Source of the DNA: JAHEFT01 sp963700705
Lineage (GTDB): Bacteria > Pseudomonadota > Gammaproteobacteria > Xanthomonadales > SZUA-36
NCBI GenBank assembly: GCA_963700705.1
Contig: CAVOYQ010000010.1
Coordinates: 310,001 to 374,000, forward strand
Direction of reading: 5' to 3'
DNA length: 64,000 bases
Shown here piece after piece: positions 56,639 through 64,000 of this stretch. Each line of letters begins with the position of its first letter. Position 1 is the first letter of the stretch. Position numbers and translations under genes: made by a program. Under the pieces are notes generated by a model. That model had not been told where the DNA came from, did not search any database, and worked only from the letters and a program-made list of their open reading frames with translations.

Positions 56639-57482
56639 CTAAAGACTTGCCCTGACTTCCACCAGTTTTGCTTTAACGCGGGTTGCGTTATCGTTCCCCA
56701 TGCGTAACAGGATTTTCTGCCCCGCCGACAGCGATTCAAGCTCGGGATCCGTGTACAGGAAATAGGCTTCGGGCTTGACCAGTTCCACCGGCCCGTTGAC
56801 CTGGGGAGTCGCAAGCAGTTCGTCAATTATTGCGATGAGGCGCGCGTTGAAATCACCGTCGGCGTAACCCATCTGCTGGTAGGCCTCCTGGAACAGGGGA
56901 TAGAGACTGCGATAGTTCTCAACCACTTCTGCGGTATCCGCCGCCTCCAGCATTTCCACGTACGGCGTGTACCTGGCGTAATTGGACGGATCGATAAAGA
57001 ACTGGGGGATCGGGTCCCCTTCTTCGTTGTTGATCACGGTTTCGGGATTGTCATTAGCCGTGACCTGGAAACTTCCTTCCGGGCCTTCCAGCGCCTGCAC
57101 CACAGCCGGTATCTGCCGGCCGCCGAGCATTTCGATGGTGGCGACCACCCGTGAAATCACGTTGTCGTTGACAACGTACCGGGCCACGGCAGGTTCGCTC
57201 AACAAGTCCGCCCAGCGATTCCAGCACAACCGGGTCACTGTCCACCAGGTTGGGAAGGGGCGCCTCCTCGACTTCCACGGGTATTTCCGGTTGGTCGACC
57301 AGGTCAGGGGCGGTGCCCAGGTCAGTGATTTCGGGTGCTTCTACCGGTTCCTTGACAGGCTCGACGATCGCCACCGGCTCCGCAACCGGCGCCCCGGAGC
57401 CGGCCGGTTGGTAGACCGCAAAATAGTAGTAAGCAGCAGCGGCCGCCACGACCAGAATCGCGCCAATAATCCAGTTTTTCAT
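56639..57482 (-). CDS. DUF3014 membrane-anchored protein, frameshifted
   Basis: About 280 aa. One N-terminal membrane helix (IIGAILVVAAAAAYYYFAVY) is followed by a Pro/Glu/Val-rich linker and the DUF3014 domain (RYVVNDNVISRVVATIEMLG to the end, with YTPYVEMLEAADTAEVVENY). The frame breaks at 57211-57213, where removing one base of a GGG in the gene's sense joins SLADLLSEPAVAR. ATG 57482 is used; TTG 57488 is possible. Function unknown; the domain faces the periplasm. Confidence 0.82.
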
Positions 57483-57717
57483 GCCCAATCCACTCCTTCG
57501 CCCTTCAACTGATTATGACTTTCAAAATTGCCCGCGGTTCAGTTGATCACCTGCGGGAAGAACCTACATTCACAATGCTTCTACAATTCTACACCGCAGC
57601 CCTGGTTGCAAGGAGAATTTGCCGTGATCCGGGATCTGATGACCGCTATGCCCGGCAAATAGCACTTTTGAGACCTGGTGCGGTGTAAAACTCCGACACA
57701 GGCCTTATGATCATCTG

Positions 57718-58611
57718 ATGATCCGCCTGCCCTACATCGAACCCGTGTTCCGGCCGCCTTCGGAAGCACACAGCCTGATTTTACAGGTGACCAACGGCTG
57801 TTCCTGGAACCGGTGCACGTTTTGCGAGATGTACACCCAGCCCCAGAAAAAATTCCGGCTGAAGCCACAGGAAGAAATCGAGCAGGAACTGGAAGCGATC
57901 GCCCGGAGCGGGAGTCCCGGTCAGGCGGATCTTCCTGGCGGACGGAGACGCGATGGCGCTCTCCTTCCGGCGGCTGAAAGGGATCCTGCTGGCCATCCAC
58001 CGCTGCCTTCCCGGCGTCCAGCGCGTCTCGTCCTATTGCCTGCCGAGAAATCTGAAAAACAAGACCATTGACGAACTGGCCGAACTCGAGGATCTGGGCC
58101 TGAGGCTGTTCTACGTGGGTTGCGAATCCGGCGACAACCTGGTGCTGGAGCGGGTCAATAAAGGCGAAAATTTTGCGACATCGCTGGCCGCATTGCAAAA
58201 AATCAAGGCGGCTGGATCGAAGAGTTCGGTGATGATCCTGAACGGCATGGGCGGCAAGCGCTACAGCGAACAACATGCGCTGAACTCCGCCCGGCTGATG
58301 AACGAGGCGCAACCGGACTACCTGTCCACACTGGTCGTCAGTTTTCCGGCCGGTGTGGATCGCTACCAGGCGGGATTCGGCGGAGAATTCGAGCCGCTCG
58401 ACCAGGCCGGTTTGTTCCAGGAAATGTTCTGGTTACTCGATGCCCTGGAACTGGAAAACACCATCTTCAGAAGCGACCATGCATCGAACTACCTGGTGCT
58501 CAAGGGCAACGCTGAACCGGGACAAGCCGCGGCTTCTGCAAACGGTGCGTGATGCATTGGAGCATCCGGGCGCAGTCAAGCTGCGCCCGGAATGGATGAG
58601 GGGGCTTGTAG
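57718..58611 (+). CDS. Radical SAM protein, with several frameshifts
   Basis: About 296 aa. The [4Fe-4S] motif CSWNRCTFC (CxxxxCxxC-like: NGCSWNRCTFCEMY) is complete near residue 28. The barrel continues after an extra C at 57916-57918 with FLADGDAMALSFRRL and later RLFYVGCESGDNLVLERVNK. A second extra base at 58508-58509 leads to LNRDKPRLLQTVRDAL, and a third in the G-run at 58600-58604 hides the stop; the corrected protein ends RPEWMRGL at TAG 58609-58611. It resembles uncharacterised Elp3/MiaB-like-fold radical SAM proteins; the reaction is unknown. Confidence 0.82.
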
Positions 58612-58613
58612 GC

Positions 58614-59002
58614 TTACTTCAAGTTTCAACTGGGTGGCTTTCTTGTCGCCCATGAACTTGGTGATCTTTTTTCCCGCACTTTCGAAATTTTTGATCATTT
58701 TCGAGTATTCGGAGTACTTGGTCACGCTGCGCCGCTCGTATACCATGTCATCGCCGTCCAGATCAAGAGCCGTGGTTACCATGATCGGTGAGCTCTGTTT
58801 CAGCAGCGCCTCGACAGACTTTTTATCCATGCCCTTCATGTTCTTGACGTCACCGTTCGGCAGCTGTTCCTTCCACCTTTGAATTGACGGTCTTGACGTT
58901 GGACATATTGTACATGGACCCGTTGTACACGATGTTTTTGCCGGCATTGTAAGATCTCGAACTGCTGATGCATCCGGCCAGGAAAATCATCAGGATAACC
59001 AT
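58614..59002 (-). CDS. Small lipoprotein of unknown function, frameshifted
   Basis: About 129 aa. ATG 59002 gives a lipoprotein signal (MVILMIFLAGC). The mature part is rich in Lys, Ser and Met: YNAGKNIVYNGSMYNMSNV, MKGMDKKSVEALLKQ, MVYERRSVTKYSEYSKMIK. No domain is recognised. An extra base near 58867 splits it and another near 58628 would place the stop at 58614-58616, leaving 2 bases to the convergent radical SAM gene. It starts on the minus strand after a 340-base gap. Confidence 0.6.
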
Positions 59003-59344
59003 CGACAGGACGCCCAGGGTGTTGGTCGGTGTTGCGTACAGTGCGTCTGTCAAAACTATTTTTCACGTTCACTATCGAGTACTCCGGGGGGGTTGAAAGT
59101 CCGCTCAAGGTACCTGTTTACCTTCTTTAATTCAATAGCCATCCAGCCTTCACCCGGTATCTGTTTGGCCCCACACTTGACCTTACGCCTTCCTTCAGAA
59201 TGCCGGCGCGGGACCTGGCAGTTGGTTATTTCCTGAAACACCGGAATCGCACCTCCCGTTATGACAGGGTGATGACTTGGTCGGCTGTTGAGGGCGATAA
59301 TCAGGTGTCCCGCCAGCCGGAGCAATCGATGAGGCCCGAGAGAA
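59003..59344. other. Region without a clear gene
   Basis: No gene can be supported. A minus-strand frame ending at 59056 contains protein-like sequence (EGWMAIELKKVNRYLER) but has no recognisable start, ribosome site or family. The region must hold the divergent promoters of the lipoprotein and the channel gene; no operator was recognised. Confidence 0.4.
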
Positions 59345-60061
59345 GTGAAAAAAAGACCCTTTGACCGCCTGATCACGGCGATTGGCAGCCCCTATGGGTC
59401 GTTGTTGCTCGCCCTTGTATTCATGCTGATCGTCTACCCGTACCTTGAATCCCACAAGGCGCTTGTTTGGGTATTCAATCTCATCATGCTTGGAATTGTC
59501 GCAGCGGCACTGAGGGTCACACATGGCACGGGAATGGCCTATCGTATAGGCTGGGTTCTTGGGCTGTCGACATTTGCCAGCGCCATTCTCAGCAATTCAA
59601 TGGGCGTCGCTGCTGCTTACCCGGTCGCGGCGGGTTTACGCGCACTTTTCTTCGGATTTCTGATCATAGTCATTCTCAGCGATATTTTCCGTCGTCGCGC
59701 CATTACCTATGATGCCGTCATGGGGGCGAGTTGCGCCCTGATTCTTCTCGGCCTGGCTTTCAGTTCTGTGTATATCATGCTGGAATGGCAGGTGCCAGGG
59801 TCGTTTCTGATCCCCGAACTGCCGGAATCCATCAAGCAGGTTTATGGCCCTACGTCGACCGACTTCAGCCTCGTTTATTTCAGTTTCGTGGCGATGACCA
59901 CCATCGGTTTTGGCGATATCGTTCCCCTGGCGCCTCCAGCGAGAAGCCTGGCGGTGCTGGAAGGTCTGCTGGCGCAGCTTTACCTGGCCACCGTCATCGC
60001 CCGGTTGGTCGGTCTCGAGATTGCCGATCGAATGCGGAAAGAGCAGCCTGACGGGGAGTAG
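59345..60061 (+). CDS. Two-pore-segment-type ion channel family protein
   Basis: A 238-aa membrane protein with about six hydrophobic segments. The pore loop and selectivity filter are MTTIGFGDIVP near residue 185, close to the TxGYGD/TIGFGD of K+ channels, followed by a final helix. No regulatory RCK/TrkA_N domain is present and the C-terminal tail is short. The start GTG 59345 sits next to an adenine-rich stretch. Selectivity for K+ is inferred from the filter only. Confidence 0.85.
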   Translation: MKKRPFDRLITAIGSPYGSLLLALVFMLIVYPYLESHKALVWVFNLIMLGIVAAALRVTHGTGMAYRIGWVLGLSTFASAILSNSMGVAAAYPVAAGLRALFFGFLIIVILSDIFRRRAITYDAVMGASCALILLGLAFSSVYIMLEWQVPGSFLIPELPESIKQVYGPTSTDFSLVYFSFVAMTTIGFGDIVPLAPPARSLAVLEGLLAQLYLATVIARLVGLEIADRMRKEQPDGE

Positions 60062-60062
60062 T

Positions 60063-61576
60063 TCAGGGCATATTCACATCAGGCGTCAGGCTGTTCGCCG
60101 GCGTTTCGTCGAAACTGCCGCCAAGGGCCAGGTGAAGCTGGATGCGATTGATCCGCTGTTGGGCGTTCAGTTTGACCAGCACCGCTTGTGCGGCAAGTTG
60201 ATCAGATTGAAGGTTTGCCACCCAGAGCAGGTCCTGCCGGCCAGCCTTGTATTGCAGCGTGGCGATTTCCACGGCTCGGGTACGTTCTGCCACTGCGCGT
60301 TGTTCAAACGGAAGACGTTTCAGCAGGATTTCGTCGTTGGCCAGCGCATTTTCGACTTCGCGAAATGCGTTGAGCGCAACTGCTCCATATTGCGCTGCGG
60401 CCTGCGCTTGCTGCGCCGTGGCGATTTTGATGTTGGCCCGCAATGCGCCTCCCTGGTAAATCGGTATGGACATGCCGATCCCGGCCGATGCCAGCCAGGG
60501 ATTGAGGTCGAGCAGCGAGGTGATGCCGTCGTCCAGTCGTCCACCGAGTAACGAAATCGAGAGATCAGGTAAAAGCGCCAGTTGCGCCGCTTCCTGCTGG
60601 CGGAACGCCGCGAGCACCGCACGTTCGGCTGCAATGATGTCGGGTCGCCTTTCGAGCAACGATGCGGGTAACCCGACTCCGATAGATGGCGGCAGAGACA
60701 GGAAACCAGTGGCTGTTTCGATTTCCGCGGCCGGATAACGGCCGAGCAAAACTTCGAGTGCGCGCCGGGCTTCGCCGTATGCCTGCCGGGCAGATTCGAG
60801 CGCGCTTTGCGCCGTTTCGAGATTGGCCTGTGAAAAAACCAGGTCGAGATCTGAATCCTTGCCCGCCGAGCGCCGGGCGCTGACCAGGTTCAGCAGAGTC
60901 CTGGTAAACAGTGACTGACTCTTCGGACAAGGCCACCAGTTGACGCGTCTCGGTTGTGAGCGTCCATGCTTTGGCCACGGTCGCTGCCAGCGATTGCCTC
61001 GCCCAGGCGTAGTCAAGTGCAGTGGCCTCAAAACCCGCTTCTGCCGCGGCTCGTTTCGCTCGCAAACGACCCCACACGTCGAGTTCCCAGGCCACGCCCG
61101 CATAGGCGGCGTTTGAATTGAAATTACTGCCGCTACCCGCATCGTTAATGGTCTGCGCACCAAGCTGGGCGCCCACGTGGGGTAGCAGCCTGGCTCCAGC
61201 AATAACTACTGCCTGCTTTGCAATGGCGACGTTGGATGCGGCTATTCTCAAGTTGAGGTTGTGGGCGATCGCCTCTGCGACAATGGCGTCCAGCGCGGGA
61301 TCGTTGAAAGACTTCAGCCAGCCGTCGGCGACCTTGAATGAATCCTCATCGGCCGGGTTGACAGCCCCAGGCACATTGCGGGATTGATCGGCCTTCCATT
61401 CCTGACGGAATAGGGGTTTCCGGCAGCGCCTGTTCCACCACTTCCGGGTGTGTCGGGGCTGGTGCAAGAGAACAGCCGCCGTTGATGGTCACTGCAATGA
61501 CCAGGGCGACAGTGGGAAAAATCGCCCGCCGTTGATGCACGGCGAATGTGCCCGGGAAACCAGTCCGCACTTTCAT
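60063..61576 (-). CDS. Outer-membrane efflux lipoprotein (NodT/OprM family), with two frameshifts
   Basis: About 503 aa. The N terminus is a lipoprotein signal (VALVIAVTINGGC). The body has two OEP repeats: FNDPALDAIVAEAIAHNLNL, GVAWELDVWGRLRAKRAA and, in the second half, LERRPDIIAAERAVLAAF and FREVENALAND. It forms the TolC-like channel of RND pumps. An extra base near 61413-61416 and one near 60905-60920 split it. The pump's membrane-fusion and RND genes are not in the window, so either they are elsewhere or beyond the edge. Confidence 0.88.
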
Positions 61577-61735
61577 CCCGAGAACGGATAAATCCAGTTA
61601 AGCCAACTGTAACCGCGGATACCGATCTTGCGCATGATCACGAATGGACTGGAGGGATACGTGTAGATGGTGGCCCGGCGGTTTAATCCCGGTCATCTGC
61701 GGCGTCCGGGCCGGAAATTTCGTTGCCGGCGGCTG

Positions 61736-63424
61736 CTATTCCAGGAGAATGTCCGGCAACGGCGAAGGCTCCGGTAAAGGCCGTGGCAGCGGCTCTCTGG
61801 GCATCATTTCTTTTCTCGTTGCCGCATCGTACATCAGCGTTGCCATGAAGGCGGCCGAAACCATCAGGTCCTGCGGCAATACGTGGTCCACGGTATCGAC
61901 ATTGGAATGGTGCGTGTGTGACCAGTAGTCGAGTTGGTCCTGCAACAGGTCAAAAGCCGGCAGTCCAATGGCATCGAAAGCCTGGTGATCCGTTCCCCAG
62001 TCATTGCGCGGCACCAGCATGGAAACGCCGTTTTCAATGAACGGTTGCATCAGGCCCTCGAAAATGGGCTTCACCATGTCGTTGCCTTGCGTGAGCACGC
62101 CGCGAGTTTTTCCCGAGCCGGTGTCGATGTTGAAATAAACCGAGAATTTTTCCTGTTCGGGTTTCAGCTCCATCGTACGCGGATCGCCCAGGTGCATGCG
62201 CACATAGGCCCGCGACCCCAGGTGCCCCTGTTCCTCGCCGTCCCAGAGTCCGAGCCGCACGGTTCTGTGAAGTTTCAGATCCAGCGCATTCAGGATACGC
62301 ATTGCCTCCATCACCACGGCACAGCCCGCGGCGTTGTCGGTGGCGCCGGTGCCCGCGTGCCATGAATCCAAATGCGCCCCCATCATGACGATCTCACCGC
62401 GCTTGCTGCCGCCCGGCAGTTCTGCAATTACGTTCATACCTTGCGCGCTGTCTTCGGGGAAAGACGCTTCAACATTGATGGCGAGCACGACCGGTTCATC
62501 GTGTTCGACAAGACGCACCAGCCGGTTGTAATGTTCCGGCATGAGCTGGATCGCCGGGGGAGGAACGGGTGCTGAACTCCGGAACGAGCCGAAATTCGTC
62601 GCGAAAATAACGCCGCCGTTACCGCGTGTATCGGTCATCAGCACAGCTGCAACCTGTTCGGCATTCAAAAAAGCGATCAGCCGGTCCATGATCCGCTGCT
62701 TGCGGTGCGAATAATCCTCCTGGATTTCCTCCGGAATGATCTCGTCCATCAGCGCCTTTTCGTCTGCGTCAAGCGGTACGCGCAACAATGGCCACTCGTA
62801 GACATCGCTGATGACGGGTTCGCGGGCGGTCCGCATGCCGGCAAGATCTGATTCGCTCCAGCGTTGTATTTCGGGTTCCGATGGAAGCTCGAACGGGCGC
62901 TTCCCCGACAGCAACACGAATTTGCCACCGAGCTTGCCCGCGTATTGTGCCTTGTAGGAATCGATACGCTCGGCTAGCCGCACCAGGTCGCCCTGTTGCG
63001 GATCAGTGATGTCGTCCCAGAGCGGCGCATACACGACACTCCCGTTGATGGTGCCGTTGGTGCCGGAACTCCATGCCAGCGGCACGCCGTTGAGCGTTGT
63101 CTTTTGCGGCTCGACCATCTGGACGGAAATACCGGTCCAGGCCCAGCTGCGTCCGAATTCGCCAAAGGGTTCCAGCCGGGCGTCGCTGATGCCGCTCGCC
63201 TTCAGCGTCTCCACGGCCCAGCGCGCGGCGCGCTGATAGGCCGGCGATGCAGCGAGGCGCGGCCCGTTCTCATCCGCCAGGTGGTGCATGTAATACATCA
63301 CCTGCGAATGATTGAATGCCTGGTCCTTGATGCGGTTGACCACGCTAAGGTCCACCTCCTCGCCGGCGGCGCTGCCGGTGGAGGCCATAGCCAGAATGAA
63401 TACGGCAATTGACTTGCACTTCAT
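61736..63424 (-). CDS. Secreted M28-family zinc peptidase
   Basis: About 562 aa with a signal peptide (SIAVFILAMASTGSAAGEE). The peptidase M28 zinc site is complete: MMGAHLDSWHAGTGATDNAAG gives His and Asp, LGLWDGEEQGHLGS gives the Glu pair, YFNIDTGSG an Asp, and HTHHSNVDTVD the last His. A PA-like insert lies around residues 130-280. Such enzymes remove N-terminal amino acids or act as carboxypeptidase Q-like peptidases outside the cytoplasm. ATG 63424 has AAGGA upstream. Confidence 0.92.
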   Translation of the reverse strand: MKCKSIAVFILAMASTGSAAGEEVDLSVVNRIKDQAFNHSQVMYYMHHLADENGPRLAASPAYQRAARWAVETLKASGISDARLEPFGEFGRSWAWTGISVQMVEPQKTTLNGVPLAWSSGTNGTINGSVVYAPLWDDITDPQQGDLVRLAERIDSYKAQYAGKLGGKFVLLSGKRPFELPSEPEIQRWSESDLAGMRTAREPVISDVYEWPLLRVPLDADEKALMDEIIPEEIQEDYSHRKQRIMDRLIAFLNAEQVAAVLMTDTRGNGGVIFATNFGSFRSSAPVPPPAIQLMPEHYNRLVRLVEHDEPVVLAINVEASFPEDSAQGMNVIAELPGGSKRGEIVMMGAHLDSWHAGTGATDNAAGCAVVMEAMRILNALDLKLHRTVRLGLWDGEEQGHLGSRAYVRMHLGDPRTMELKPEQEKFSVYFNIDTGSGKTRGVLTQGNDMVKPIFEGLMQPFIENGVSMLVPRNDWGTDHQAFDAIGLPAFDLLQDQLDYWSHTHHSNVDTVDHVLPQDLMVSAAFMATLMYDAATRKEMMPREPLPRPLPEPSPLPDILLE

Positions 63425-63469
63425 GTTTGTTTGTCCTTGGACTTGTTGCGCGTTCAAACAGGATCGGGC

Positions 63470-63811
63470 TCAGCCCAACACGTCCCCGTCTTCCGGAAAG
63501 CGCTTGAACATCGCGACGACGTAGCTGCAAGCTGGCTCGACCTTCAATTTCCGCTTGCGTGCGAACTCTACCATGTGGCGGTAGAGGTGCCCGGCCAGCC
63601 CCCGGCCTTCGCTCTGTTTGGCGACCTTGGTGTGGTTTACAACGATCGTGTCTTCGCCGGATTTCCGGTAGGTCATGATGGCGTCGCGGCCAATGGTGAA
63701 TTCACCGCCGCCGTCGGTTTCCCTGTGAGCGACCGCTGGTGAACCGGTGTTCAAGCAGCCGCCCTGATTGAATCTAACGGCTGGCGGCGCAGTGCGTTCC
63801 TCATTTTCCAT
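63470..63811 (-). CDS. GNAT-family N-acetyltransferase, YidJ/YjdJ-like
   Basis: About 113 aa. The acetyl-CoA loop appears as KQSEGRGLAGHLYRHMVEFA, after the beta strand MTYRKSGEDTIVVNHTKV, and the end KLKVEPACSYVVAMFKRFPE is typical of the small YidJ/YjdJ group. The longer open frame to 63943 belongs to another gene; ATG 63811 is chosen because it fits the family and lies over the stop of the upstream gene. A stretch between residues 15 and 30 is unlike relatives and may hold a sequence error. Confidence 0.78.
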   Translation of the reverse strand: MENEERTAPPAVRFNQGGCLNTGSPAVAHRETDGGGEFTIGRDAIMTYRKSGEDTIVVNHTKVAKQSEGRGLAGHLYRHMVEFARKRKLKVEPACSYVVAMFKRFPEDGDVLG

Positions 63812-64000
63812 CACCTTTGTAATTGTCGCTTTCCGGCATCCGGTATTCCCCCGAACCGATGTAATTCCCGGGACCGTGGAATTGTAGACCCGCCGCTTGT
63901 TGCCATTCAGATCCCATTCCCAGTCCTGTTCCCGGGTGTTCACATCGTAAGTTTCCGACCGGTTGTAACGATAGGGGTAGGAGGGCCCCCAGGCGCCGTA
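63801..64000 (-). CDS. Unknown protein, C-terminal part, cut by the window edge
   Basis: About 66 residues of a minus-strand gene that enters from the right edge. Protein-like sequence YPYRYNRSETYDVNTREQD is followed, after a frame change near 63870, by NYIGSGEYRMPESDNYKGDG and TGA at 63801-63803. The stop overlaps the GNAT start. Here a missing base (one C of CCC), not an extra one, restores the frame. The composition suggests an extracytoplasmic protein, but no family is recognised. Confidence 0.5.
   Translation of the reverse strand, partial: RRLGALLPLSLQPVGNLRCEHPGTGLGMGSEWQQAAGLQFHGPGNYIGSGEYRMPESDNYKGDGK

Noticed and set aside
2111..61416. Widespread programmed +1 ribosomal frameshifting
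   Set aside because: The shift sites share no slippery motif, they occur in unrelated housekeeping genes, and nearly all become normal after removing one homopolymer base. Insertion-type sequence error is the simpler reading.
61644..61928. Plus-strand ORF of 94 aa near 61.7 kb
   Set aside because: It runs antisense over the 3' end of the well-supported M28 peptidase gene and has no family features.
1..64000. CRISPR array, tRNA/rRNA genes, prophage or transposase genes
   Set aside because: No regularly spaced repeats, cloverleaf-like or ribosomal sequence, phage structural proteins or transposase motifs were seen.

Overview
The window looks like a chromosomal segment of a Gram-negative gammaproteobacterium. 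It has Mla lipid-transport genes, VacJ/MlaA, OpdA, SppA, PspA/PspC, DgkA, a large TonB-dependent receptor, lipoproteins with clear lipoboxes, and REP hairpins beginning GTAGGAGCG. The repertoire (SapC/tryptophan-halogenase/TonB-receptor cluster, three-domain Grx4, DUF3667, DUF3014) fits the Xanthomonadales/Steroidobacterales/Woeseia neighbourhood, but I cannot place it further by eye. I see no tRNA, rRNA, CRISPR array, prophage or transposase gene.

Layout. 1-1.35 kb: end of the Mla phospholipid system (mlaC, mlaB, mlaA). 1.37-6.8 kb: a five-gene peptide ABC importer. 6.8-10.4 kb: a lipoprotein, a YkvA-like protein, an unknown 391-aa protein, a small SET protein and a glutaredoxin-rhodanese protein. 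10.4-22.7 kb: mainly housekeeping (xthA, prlC, dgkA, SDR, sppA, psp genes with a sigma-54-type promoter, MATE pump, epimerase, DUF3667). 22.8-44.1 kb: a glycan-use locus. 44.1-64 kb: TauE-like transporter, M17 and M28 peptidases, DegQ-like protease, HNH protein, 5'-3' exonuclease, NUDIX and dienelactone hydrolases, cyclophilin, ABC exporter, radical SAM protein, K+ channel-like protein, an outer-membrane efflux factor and a GNAT.

The glycan locus is the centre of interest. A minus-strand run holds a TonB receptor, a DUF6445 protein, two FAD-dependent 'tryptophan halogenase'-like proteins, SapC, a JmjC-like cupin, GH1 beta-glucosidase, a LacI regulator, an MFS sugar porter, a clan GH-A hydrolase and a GH94/GH149-type phosphorylase. 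Divergent from the receptor is a secreted ADP-ribosylglycohydrolase-fold protein, followed tail-to-tail by a CE4-GH26-like fusion. Four near-identical palindromes (TGTAAGCGCTTACA or one mismatch) lie upstream of GH1, upstream of the receptor and over the start of the ADP-ribosylglycohydrolase gene, tying the parts into one likely LacI regulon. The inferred task is uptake of a beta-glucan-like oligosaccharide, trimming, import and phosphorolysis; the role of the halogenase/cupin/SapC/DUF6445 proteins is unknown.

Caution on sequence quality: about 26 genes or gene ends are broken by apparent +1 shifts. Nearly all are explained by one extra base in a short homopolymer. I therefore report these as single genes with probable sequence errors, giving the joined coordinates. 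Three classes of repeat also stand out: three REP doublets, all between convergent genes, and one 344-bp MITE-like element directly upstream of prlC.
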